From: Formicarius rufipectus
Lineage: Eukaryota; Chordata; Aves; Passeriformes; Formicariidae
Length of the DNA stretch: 64,000 nucleotides
Assembly: GCA_013399695.1 (NCBI GenBank)
Contig: VXAU01001993.1
Coordinates: 268,284-332,283, forward strand
Direction of reading: 5' to 3'
Shown here: one piece after another, positions 1 to 10,945 of the stretch
Layout of the letters: every line of letters begins with the position of its first letter
How positions within the stretch are numbered: the stretch's first letter is position 1
Position numbers and translations under genes: made by a program
Notes under the pieces: model-generated
What the model saw: only the letters and a program-made list of their open reading frames with translations
What the model was told of the DNA's origin: nothing
The model's database searches: none

Positions 1-480
1 TTTTTTTTTTTTTTAAAGAAGAAAAAGCAAAATCAAACTCCTGACCATAGTGTAATGCTTGGGGCTGAAGTGCCCTGACACAGACATGGGAGTGGGGCTT
101 CTCAACAAAGCAAAATTCACTTGGGAACTTAGGGAAAACCCTTAATAAAAGTAAAATCCCTAGTAAGGTGCAATACTCGGAGCCAGATTCCCTCTCACAA
201 TTAGCAGGTGCTTGGGTAGATGTCTGAAACTGGGTAAAACCCTAAATGGAATAGCCAGTTTGATTTCTTAAGCATCATGCTGGGTTCATTTCCAGAAAAA
301 GCTAATTTTGGAAACAAGGTGCACCCCAAAATGGAGGGAAAAATATTTTAATCTAGGAATTGCTAATCATACGAAAATGCCAATTATCCCCATCGTGGGA
401 AAGGGGGAAAGCCAAAAATTTGAGAAAAGGTGTTTTTTTTTGGAAAACTGTCGAAGTTTGATAAATAGATGAAAAGCACT
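1..480. other. Upstream DNA, nothing recognised
   Basis: It starts with a run of 14 T at the window edge. The rest is single-copy-looking sequence without a supportable gene. Confidence 0.7.
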
Positions 481-1261
481 AGCGGAAAGAGTTAATTCTT
501 ATGGAAGGTGGGATGTATATATTAAATATACAGGTTGTAGTATCTGTATTACAATATATCTATCCATTGAATCTTTATATTGGATGAATATATTGGATAT
601 TTTATATATATTTCTATACACATTTGATACACATTTTGAATGTATTTGAATGTCTACAATATTCATTGTACACACTGAATGTGTATTACATTATATCCAT
701 CCATTTGGTATATTATAGACATGCATTGGATATAATGTATCCATTTACTCTAGCCATATTAATGTATCAATATTATATAGCCATTGGATATATACAGTAT
801 AATATATCTGATACATTCTTCCAATATATACATACTTTATTTTATATATGCTCTCTCCCTCCTTCCCTCCCCTATGTCTTCTTTCTTTATATATATAGGT
901 TGGGTATATAAATGTTCTTTTAATATCAAATATATATATGACTTCATCCACATTATCCAATTAAATCCATCCAAGATATCAATAATTGGATCATCTTATC
1001 TATATTTCATGGATATAATTGGATAATGTGGATGAAGACATGTATATATATGTGTGTGTATATGTATGTAAGAGATATCTCTAATATATATATATACCAT
1101 TTGAATAATCTGTGTATTGGATTATTGGATGGATGTGATTGGATAATGTGGATGGAGACACACACGCACACATATATATGTACAGTAATCCAGTTATCCA
1201 TATATAGTAATCCAGTATCCAATTGTAATTGGATAATGCAGATGAAAACATACATATTTTA
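481..1261. repeat. AT-rich degenerate repeat with inverted and direct copies
   Basis: The sequence is dominated by TATATA-, GGATATA- and CATTGGA-type words. The word ATTGGATAATGTGGATGAAGACA recurs directly at about 1018, 1139 and 1229 with changes, and in reverse at 942-960. The open frames here are low-complexity artefacts. Confidence 0.75.
942..1037. repeat. Inverted repeat, 29-bp arms, 38-bp loop
   Basis: Positions 942-970 and 1009-1037 are reverse complements at 28 of 29 positions (arm begins CTTCATCCACATTATCCAAT). The loop is 971-1008. Confidence 0.9.
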
Positions 1262-4036
1262 TATACATAGAAAGTGGAAGGTGGCTGTGGCTGTTGGGGA
1301 TCAGTGGCTGGATGGGAAGGGCAGCACAGGGGCTCCCACCAGTCCATCTGGCACCAGGATGCTGCTCTTCACACATTCATCATGCCAGAGAGCTCTGACT
1401 CTTCTGAGTGTTAAACCACTGGAATATGGATTTGCTCACCAAACTAGGGGAGCAAATCTTGTAATATCACAGGAAAATACCCTTTTTTATTTAAAATGCC
1501 TCTGAACACCTCTTGGCCAGCACCACATCCTTCATCAATCATCCCGTGGTTTCACTTAGCACACATCCAGCATCTCCCTCAAAAACTGCCTGTGCCCCTT
1601 AAAATAAAGAAAAAGTAATAATTTTGGACACAGGAACAAGAGTTTCTCATTGTAAATATATTTCTTTTTCTGCATAAGAGTGAAAATGCTGACCCATACA
1701 TTTTCCAGGATCCCTGAAAAACTCCCTTTTGCCATCTGCACCACATAGCCATTCACCCTTATTCCCCCTAAGAAAAAAAAAGAGAGAAAATGCATTAAAA
1801 ACCTGCAAAATGTATCTTTTTAAGAAACTACCTGACCTCCAAGCCTTACCTTCCAGCACAGTACATGTAGGGGGATTTTTCCTAGAAAAATGGCATTTTT
1901 AGGCACTGTTTGAAACTGTGTTAATGTATCAACTGGTTTTGCAAAACTGGAGTGATTCCTGATAGAGGGATCTTAGATTTGATTTAACCAACTGGAGCTG
2001 CCTTTTGAGGTTCAGAAAGCAGAAAGGCACCTACAACTGGGATGGCAAAACTGGGGGCAGTGGCAGCAGCTTGCACCAGATGATGTTGAAGGTGCATCTT
2101 CTAGTATATTATCCAGGGCAAAATCCCGGATTTTTCACCACAGCAGCTGCCAGCTGCTTCTGCAGAGCTCCATTAACCCAGCGCTGGATGCCACCAGGCC
2201 CCTGGTTCAGTTCCTTGATGACTCTTGCTAATTTTTGCCTTGTCCTTTCAAGGCTCCTCGCCATGTGGCACCCGGCCAGGATGGATGCATGCCATTGCCT
2301 TCATCCTTATTTTTCAAGCGTCCTCATCCTCATCATACTTAACATCTGATCTTGGGGATTGCAACCCTCCAAGCTTTCAGCCCTCCTTGTTTCCAAGGAT
2401 TTTAAGAGCATTCGTATTTTTCTACGTGCTCTTCCTTCCCTGAGAATGCTAGCTTGGTCATCAGAATAATTCAGGATACTGGTTGGGATTATTTCAGCAC
2501 AGAGCCCTGATGGTGCCAGGCTGGTGCAACCCCATGAGCTGAAATCCTTCATTATTGCAGACGTGACCTTGCTGGGATGAGCAATCATATGGCCAGGGAT
2601 GATCACTTCCCAAAAAATCCTAGGGCAGACTTGACACAGAGTCTCCTGACGAAGTCAACACTCTCTGACTTTAATTAGGTGCCCCTCATTAAGCACAGAG
2701 CTCATATAACTGTGGCCCAAACTTTCCCAGCACTGGACTGTGACATTATGGCACTTAAATGCATGGAAAAAAAGGCCAGCGTGGTTGCAGAGCATCACAT
2801 CTCACCCTACCAGAGCTGCATCTTTATTAAAATAATTAGAAAACCATTTTGCAATTAATATTTTTTTAGGATGCAGCATTGAATGGGGCTTTAGTGACAC
2901 TAAGGGCTTAATTCATCTTCATCCCAGGGCAGAAAAATGTAATGTGGCTTCCTTAGCTTCAAAGCTCAGCAGAGAATTATTTGCTATCCTGTTTGGAAAC
3001 TGGGTGTAATTTGGGCAAGTGACTGGGGACTGGGTTTTTCCTCCAGCTGCTTCATTGCTGTTAGGTTTGCAGGAAAATCACCATTTTTTGCAGCTTTCTC
3101 TGTCCTGGTGTTACTTCGGGGTATTAAATCTAGTTCAGGTGTGCTGAGAGTGATGAAAAATCTTATGTTTCTTGGGAAAAATCACCTTTTTATAAAAAAT
3201 ACAGAAGAAAAAAAAGCAGTGAACTGAATTTCAAAGCATGAGGATTAGAAATTTTGAGATTGGGTTACTCTGCATTTTGGACAGATAATTTACCAATGCA
3301 AACAAGGTGTCAAAAAAACCCCTCCCAAGATCCAAAAATCCCCCAAATCTTGAGGTTTTCTGATGAGCTCACGAACTAAATACAGAGTTTTGGGAAGAAT
3401 TTGGTTGGTTTGGGGTTGCTGCAAGCCTTAGTTAAAACCTGAATATTCCTTGTAAAGGAACATCAACCATTTATCAGCCAACTGCTTGGTGCAGAAGCTA
3501 TTAGCAGTATGTTTTGCAAGAAATATTTGACAGAAAGCATTTATTGAGCAAAATATCACAGAATTTATGTGCTGAGACTCTGTCAGGAGTTAAACAGTGA
3601 CAGAAAATGATTTTTGCAGAGAAAACACTCCATGGTTAGGAATAGCCCATGGGCTTTTGGGGAGTTGAACCAACTTCCAGGCATGCCTGTACCATGTAGG
3701 CAGTGGGATGCAGACAGCCCCAGGCTGCCCTTAGCTCTAGAGCCAAGAGCGTGGTGGACCTTTTGGGATCCAAACTGCACCAGAAAATGTCTCTGTTTTT
3801 TCCAGCTAGTTCAGTCAGGTTAATAAAAAAAAACATTGCTGCCTTGCTGGAGGGGCTTTGGAGTGGTGCAGAGCGTTGCAGAGCTGCTGGCAGCCTGGGA
3901 TACATCCAAATTAGCATTTTTTAAAGAGATGGATGAAAATGGAATGTGGCTGAGCTTTGCTTTTAGCCACTGTTTTTGCTTTGGTCCTGGTCTACATCTT
4001 CACTTTGCTCTCTTAGTGGCCTTGGGTCATTCTGAG
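1262..4036. other. Upstream DNA, nothing recognised
   Basis: Mixed-composition, single-copy-looking sequence; only chance frames. No exon, RNA gene or repeat family was recognised. Confidence 0.65.
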
Positions 4037-5105
4037 CTAGCATCCCTGGATTGATTCCAGCTACCATCCCTAGTTCGGTCCCAGCCAGGATCTTTGGTTT
4101 GATTTTAGTCATCATAGAATCCCATAATGGTTTAGGTTGGAAGGGACCTTAAAGACCATCTTGTTCCAACCCCCTGCCATGGGGCACCTTCCACTAGACC
4201 AAGTTGCTCTAAGCCTGGAACACTCCTGTGGATGGGGCAGCCACAGCTTCTCAGGGCAGCCACAGCTGCTCGGGGCAACCTGTGCCAGGGGCTCACCACC
4301 CTCACAGGGAAGAGTTTCTCCCCACTATCCCATCCAACTCTGCCCTCTGACAGTGGCAAACCGTTCTGCCTTATCCTGTCCCTCAAGTCGTTTTCCCAAG
4401 TTCCTCTCCAGCTCTCTTGGAGCCCTTTTAGGCACAGAAAGTGGCTCTAAGGTCTCCCCAGAGCCCTCAACTCTTCCAGCCTGTCTCCATAGCAGAACTG
4501 CTTCATCTCTGAAGCATCTCTGGCCTCCTCAGGACTCACTCCAGCAGCTCCATGTCCTTCCTGTGCTGGAGCCCCAGAGCTGGGGCAGTCCTGAGCAGAG
4601 CAGAGGGGCAGAATCCCCCCCTACCCTGCTGCCCATGCTGTGGTGTCAGGCCAGGACACTGGGGGTTTCTGGGTGCCAGTGCACACAGCCAGTGCATGTG
4701 CAGCCTCTCACCCACCAGCAGCCCAACATCCTTCTCCTTTGGTTATACTTCCCCTTTTCCATTCAGTGGGAACTTTGCTGGACTACCACTTCTCAAATAT
4801 GATGGATAGTGGCTCAGCCTCAGGACTGGCAAACGCATCTCATCAAGCCCCTCGGACTTGCGCAACTTCAGGGTCCTTGGCTGTTCTTGACCCTGATCTT
4901 CTACAGCAGGCAGTCAGTTGGTATCCTTGCTTTGGCTCTTCTGAGCATCGCCAGTTTGTATGCAGGTAGAAGTCTTAGTTTGATAAAAACAGCATTCATG
5001 TTATGATCCTAGTATCCTTGAGCTAATCCTACCTAGCATCCTTGATTTGGTCCTTTCCAGGATCCCTGGCTTGATCCTCACCATCCCCCCACTGTGATTT
5101 CAAAC
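4037..5105. repeat. 24-bp minisatellite split by a CR1
   Basis: Three 24-bp units run 4037-4108 (each with a CATCC/GGATC core, such as CTAGCATCCCTGGATTGATT). After the CR1, the same period continues from about 4820 and is clear in 5009-5080 (CTAGTATCCTTGAGCTAATC, CTAGCATCCTTGATTTGG, CCAGGATCCCTGGCTTGATC). Units differ at several positions, so the array is old. Confidence 0.8.
4110..4745 (-). mobile_element. CR1 LINE, 5'-truncated, - strand
   Basis: It starts on the + strand with TCATAGAATCCCATAATGG and TTTAGGTTGGAAGGGACCTT, the reverse complement of the avian CR1 3' end. It continues through CR1 words such as GTTCCAACCCCCTGCCATGG, CTCCATGTCCTTCCTGTGCTG and CCCAACATCCTTCTCCT. The 5' limit is approximate. 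It interrupts a 24-bp minisatellite. Confidence 0.9.
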
Positions 5106-6335
5106 CTTGCTTTGCTCCTTATCAGCGTTCTCAGTTTAAATTAACACAGTTTCTGGCTTATATATGCAAATATATAAATAGATACATATGGGCAATTTTT
5201 CTGCCCATTCGAATTTTTTTCACCAGTTTTTCATCGGAGATCATCCCAGTGAGTGATAGGTGGCAGGTCCCCAGCCAGTCTTAATGCAGGTGGGAATGAT
5301 GGTTGTTCGTGCAGTGAGACCTGACAAGGTCAAGCCAAGAGTTTGTTTTTCTTAAAAGTCAGAGGAAAAAAATTACCAGCAAGTTATATTTTACCCAGGT
5401 GAATAAGAAATCGGGATGAGCATTCCCAACCCCATGGCAGTGCTGCCACACTTCAGCACTTGCCTGAAAAGTCAAGCAAAACTTTGCAAAAAGAGGGGTT
5501 TTTTTCTGGCTTTTTGGGAATTCTCTGGCTTCAACGCAGGGATGTCGACACATCTCCATCCCTGCATCCCTTGAAAGCTGCACCAGCTAGTTGCGTACTT
5601 GGGTTGTAAAGATAATTAAGTTGCATTTCTGTGTGTTGTTTACTGTTCCTCTGATCCAGTGGTTCCCCTGAGACTTCAGCTCAGGGTTCATTTTTGTTTT
5701 GCAAACCTCCTCCTGAGCGTGTCCTTCATTCTGCTTCAGGAACAATTTTAATTTTACTATTATTAAACCATCCCAGACGTTGCCTTATTATGTGCCTCGG
5801 AGCTGAAATTCCTGAAGGGGCGGGGGAACACGACTCACATCTGGGCTTGTTCTGCAGATGTTTGCTCTGCTCTAGAAAGGAACAGACATTAAAGCCCTAT
5901 GTCAGACTGATTTTGCCCCAGGATGGGTTTAGAAAGGTCGGCATGGGATGAGAATGGCTTTGGTACAAAGAGGCACCCCAAAACTTAGTTCATCCTTTGC
6001 AGGAGACAAGTGTGAGAAAATATTTTCTTGTCTTCTTTGGAAATAAATTAAAAAATTTTCAGCCTGGAAAAAAAGATACTAAAAAAAGAAAAAAGTACGT
6101 AAAATTAATGGGAAGGTTTTGGTGAGCCAAAACCTGGAGTTTTGGCACCACTCTATGATCAATCCCTCTTTGCATATTTTAAACTCTGATGTGGGAGCCC
6201 AAGATCACCCCAGGTGCCTGGGAACGCCGCGTGGGGCCTAGACAGCTTGGGGGGCAGGAAGGATGGGTTTTGCGAGGAGGACTCCTGTGCTTATAGCTTC
6301 AGAGGCGTCTTGGAATGGCCAGACTCATCTTCACA
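5106..6335. other. Upstream DNA, nothing recognised
   Basis: Single-copy-looking sequence with a short A-rich stretch near 6046-6100. No supportable gene. Confidence 0.65.
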
Positions 6336-6605
6336 TGTGCATTTGCAGGTTTCCACGTGCGTTTGCATGTGCACGTGTCACGTGTGTTGGCATTTGCCTG
6401 TGCCCATTTGCACGGGCATGTGCATTTGTGTGTCTACGTTGTATTTTGGCCTGATCCAGTGTGGGTTTGTGTGTCTGCATGTGTATGTGCCTATTGCCAC
6501 GTGCCTGTGCAGGTGCATGTTTGCACATCACACACAGTTCCAGTTTTTCCGCTTTATTTGCACATTTGCATGCACATACGTATTAGCATATATGCAAACA
6601 CATAC
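6336..6605. repeat. Degenerate CATGTGCATTTG / CACGTG repeat
   Basis: CATGTGCATTTG, CACGTGCGTTTG, GCACGTGTCACGTGTG, GCCACGTGCC and CATTTGCATGCACATAC follow each other with a period near 12. This explains the Cys/His-rich open frames across it. Confidence 0.75.
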
Positions 6606-7499
6606 ATAACCACATAAGTCTGCATAGCAAAAGACACCTTTTTTTGCCCACTAAAACCCAGCAAGACAGGGCTGTGTGCTCTGAAAAGTCTGCACGCACG
6701 GCTGTGACCTCCCCACACTGCTTTCGTGATTTACACACACTCAGTAACTTTGTTCCCATTATCCTTAGCCCACAGACTCTGGAAAGTTTAATTTCTTCTT
6801 GCTAGTAATCACCATTAAATAGAAATTGTCTTTTTCTGTGTAAACACATCATTAGTGAAGCTGCTTTCTGCAGGGTCCAGATTTCATTTTTATTAAAATG
6901 AATCATTTTTTCGGCTCCTCACTGTGTCCAGAGATGAAGAGGATAATTTTAACCCATTGGGTTGGCCACAGATAATTGCGCCAGCGTTTGATTGGGGCAG
7001 TTAGGGAAATATCCTTTTTTCATGCAGAATTTGCATTTTTCCCCATTCCTTCTCTGGAGTGGAGTAGTGCTTTCCTATCCAGCCAGTTTTAATGAGCGTT
7101 ATCAATCCTAACAAATAGCTTTTCATCTTCACTTTATTGACTTGTTTTTTAGCTAGGATGGGCTGAAAAACAGGTCCAGGTGAAAACTCAGGGTGGGGAA
7201 AGGCACCAAAGTGCAGCTCCTTTTTGCGAGGTCGGTGCTCAGTAAGGGAAATCTCTTTTTTTTTTTTTTCTCTTTTTTTTTGCCACTGAAATGATGCATG
7301 AGGTTTTGAGGGGAAAAAGACATCAGTTTTGTGCCAGGGGTTGCAAGCAGCTGTGAGCATCTTCCCCTGCCTTTTGTGCAAAGGGCATGTCACCCTAAAT
7401 CTGCTTTCTGAAACACTCTTTTGGTGGTCTCTTGGCAGCTACCACTGGGAAAAAACCTTTTCCCCATTAAATACCCAAGAAAATACTGAAGCTCACATG
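6606..7499. other. Upstream DNA with a possible conserved block
   Basis: Positions 6770-6995 are complex, homeobox-site-rich DNA (ATTAAA, ATTAGT, GATAATT) that could be a conserved element. The rest, including the T/TC run at 7254-7280, shows nothing recognised. Confidence 0.5.
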
Positions 7500-7860
7500 T
7501 GCATAAATCCATCTATATGATACATCTCACATCACATATATAATGTAATACATGGGAATAATAGACAATATGCATTAGAATAATACGTAATGTCTGTTAT
7601 TCCCTTTAGATCATATATATGACCACTTAAGGATATATAGAAAATACTGTTCCCGTATGTTACAGTAAGAATCAAACCAAATAGATGGGGTTAATGTATA
7701 CCATGTTACTGCAATGATAACTATTATTCTAGTATCTTATGTAACCTGTAATATGTATAACATATATAACATGTAATGTTAGACAATACCTATAACTTCT
7801 ATAACTGTATTATATAACATGAAATATATTTAACATGATATGTGATATAAGACATAGAAT
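7500..7860. repeat. AT-rich simple DNA
   Basis: Repeats of ATATAA, ACATGT and TAATATG words without a fixed period. Confidence 0.7.
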
Positions 7861-9912
7861 GGCATTAGGTGATGGGGTGTCCACACCTCTGCCCCTCTGC
7901 CATAACCATAACCTCAAATTTCCAGGTGGATTTAAAAAAAAATTAATTCCAATACTTATGTATCCCATATACAATCCATTCACTTCCTTTGCCTTTGAAA
8001 ACCAAACTTCCCCTTCCTGTCCTACCTGGAAAATTTTGTTTTCAGACACCGGGAAGAAACTGATCCCTTCAAATCTACCTCTCAGCATCCCCAAAATGCA
8101 GATTCCTTGCCAGGACGGGGGTCCAGCCTCTCCCCCTGCCCTTCGCTTGCAGCTGATTCCCCTTATTTATTTAAAATCCCAGCTCGGAGGAGCGTGGCCA
8201 GAGCCGGCCGCGCTGTTGCGATGCTGTTTGCTCAAGGCCACTGGGGGCCAGCGTGGAATTGTGGGGCAGGGAAGCTGCTCGGTGAGCCTGAGTCCAGCCT
8301 CTTTTTCCCAAACTGCTCCAACGAGCTTGCTTTTTGTGTGTCTTTTTTTTTTTTTTCCCCTCCCCCCACGTTTCCTTGCTTTTCTTGATTGCCCTGGCTT
8401 TTTTGTTTTGCTTTGCCTCCCTTTTTCTTGGTTTTCTTTTGCTTTTTCATGCCTTTTTTTTTTTTTTATTTCTCCCCAGTGGAGGCATGTGAGCAGCCAG
8501 GCCCCGTCTCCCAGCTAGGAATTTGAGGTGAAAAATGCCCTTTTGAGGCACAAAAGGCTTGTTTTTTCCCCCAGTTTGTGGGGGCTTGGGGGATATTGCT
8601 GCCAAAGGAAAGCATCATCTGGGTAAGTAAATTCCCGCAGTTGCTTCTGCGCCCGACGGGGCATCCCACTAACATCTACAATGCCCCAAATCAGAGATTT
8701 TCACCTCAAAATGCATCGGGATCGTGGCTTGGTTCTTTAGAGAAATGAAATTGTGTAGAACTTATTTTGGGGAAAAGGACAGTGGGAATAGTTATTTGTG
8801 GGAACACCAGGGTGCCATGTTGTCTGTATCTCCTGAAGTTTTGCAGCTGCAACTAGTGGGGGTTTCCAGACATCAGCCTGAATTGTGCAGGAAACTTAAC
8901 CTGTGTTACAGAAATGGTTGTACTGATTCAGCACTTCCAAAGCTGCAAACACATTGGGTTGTGTTGGAAAAACATCAAACAAACCCATAGCACCCCATGG
9001 CAAACCCTTCCAACCCGCACTACTCTTCTGGTGCTGGTGTAGAGTCATTTTATTGCTGTTGCCAATGAATTAATTCCAGTAACTCCATGTTCTTCTGATG
9101 CCAGAAATGAATTTTCCTTTGGAAACTCAGGTTTAATGATGGAAATCTTCTTTTGTGATAAGTGTTATTTGTGCCCCCTTTTAACTCGTCATCCTTACCA
9201 CTTAACTTTTCCCAGGTGACAGATCCCCTTGCTTGTGATCCCAAATTTACTCCTTATTAATAAATAAAACATTATTTATTTTCCTTTGAGTGTGGCTTTT
9301 TCATCATTGGGCTGAGCAGTTTCATTCAACACCAACTCCAAAAGTTGCTTTGAGCCTGTTTGCTGCCACCGAACAGGGGATGCTCTGCCAGAGCATCATT
9401 AACGTTGGGGCCTGATTATTATAATTCAATATTTCTGAAGTGTTTGCAGTGTATTTTGAGCAAATAAAATTAATTTTCAGGAGATTTTTTTTTTCTTTCA
9501 AATAAGACACAGAAATATATCTGCTGGCACTGGTTGCTCAGCTCGTTTCCCCCATGCCAGGAAGTGTCTGTGAGGCCGATTCCAAGATTAGATGGTGACA
9601 GGCAATTCCACAAGCTGGGATTAATCCTTGTTTTTAATTTCAAAACTATATAGATTATTAAATTATACAATAATGTATCCTATTAATTTTGATTCCAAAT
9701 TTTAAAGTTTATAAATTTATTCCTAGTTTGGGGATGCATCCAGCTGTCAGAAGACATCTGTAAGGATGGTAAACCTTGGCAGAATTCTTGGAATTTAGGA
9801 GTTTTTTTCCCCAAACTTTCAGACCCATAAAAACATAGGTGCAAAAACTGGGATTTAAGGATCAAAATTAGTGTAAGGTTTAATTCTGGTACTTTCAAAC
9901 TCCAGAGTTTAT

Positions 9913-9926
9913 GTTCCCATGGCAAC
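9913..9926. promoter_or_regulatory. RFX X-box-like palindrome
   Basis: GTTCCCATGGCAAC matches the symmetric X-box form GTTNCCATGGNAAC bound by RFX factors. Confidence 0.45.
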
Positions 9927-10931
9927 CAGTATTTTTATCCTCTTAGTTCGGTGCTTTGTGAGATGGAGCCGTTGGGAAATATTTTTCCCTCCTGGGAGCT
10001 GCGAAGGTGTTGGGGTCAGGTCAGAAGAAAAATAGAAATAAATCCCCAGCTGCCTGTAAAAAGAGTACACAGGAATGTAGTGGTTGTCTCCCTCTCAACA
10101 AGCCAAAAAAAAACCAAAACTGCCAACCGCCAGTTTTGGGGATGTTTCAACCAACAGGTCACAGGTCCTTGTGCTCCTCTTGAAAACCCACTAAAAATCC
10201 AAAAATCATGCTGGAAAAACCTCAGTTTTCATCTCTGTATCATTTTTGAATGCTGTGGTCTGGGATGAGCTTTATGGGCTGAGGTGAAACTCAAGGAATG
10301 GGAGAAAGTGAGGGAAAATATTCTGAGTTTTAAATTGGAGTAACACTATCTAGACCGAAGAAAGCATCTGTGGAAGATTATTTGTATTGAGTGGCTTTTA
10401 CTCGGTCAAATCTCATCACCACTTTTCTCAAACATTTCTCAAGTTTTTTGGAGTTCATAGTAATTTTTTCCCCCCCATTGGAGTTGATCTACTTGCTGGA
10501 ATTCCCTCAAAAAAAACAGTGAAAATGGAAAAAAATTGGGATTTCTAACTTTTCCACAGTTGGACTTTTCGGTAGGAACTGATACCTGCAGGTTGTGTTG
10601 GCAGAGTGAGATGGAGCAGGAGAGAGAAATACAAGTATTAAGATGAAAAGGACCTTAAAGTAGTAAGATTTGGCTCCTAAACCACAAAACAAGGGGAATT
10701 TCACCCAAAAGACAATTCCAGGAATTTAAGCAAAATCTAAACTGGGTCAAGGTTACTGTGCTCTCCCCTTAATATTAAAATCATAGATATTATTAATTTT
10801 ACTACTAATTTTTTCTTGTGCTGAGTATTTCTACATCAACTGGCTCCTGACCATGGGTGAAAACTCCGAATTAAGGAAAAATTACAGATTATTGTGCCAT
10901 ATTTTTTCTCTTGCCTGACTCAAACAATGCC

Positions 10932-10945
10932 GTTGCCATAGAAAC
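10932..10945. promoter_or_regulatory. RFX X-box-like motif
   Basis: GTTGCCATAGAAAC matches the X-box form at all but one position of the central ATGG. Confidence 0.45.

Noticed and set aside
1026..1505. 159-codon forward open frame
   Set aside because: The first half is low-complexity AT-rich repeat; no domain.
4137..4802. 221-codon forward open frame
   Set aside because: It is the antisense of a CR1 retrotransposon.
6214..6609. Cys/His-rich open frame resembling a zinc-finger or cysteine-rich protein
   Set aside because: It is produced by the CATGTGCATTTG/CACGTG repeat; the spacing of Cys follows the repeat period, not a domain.
8238..8256. Possible CTCF site (CCACTGGGGGCCAGC)
   Set aside because: It lacks one base of the core spacing, so the fit is poor.
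7835..8518. 227-codon forward open frame
   Set aside because: The second half is poly-Phe/Leu/Pro from T/C-rich DNA; no recognised domain.
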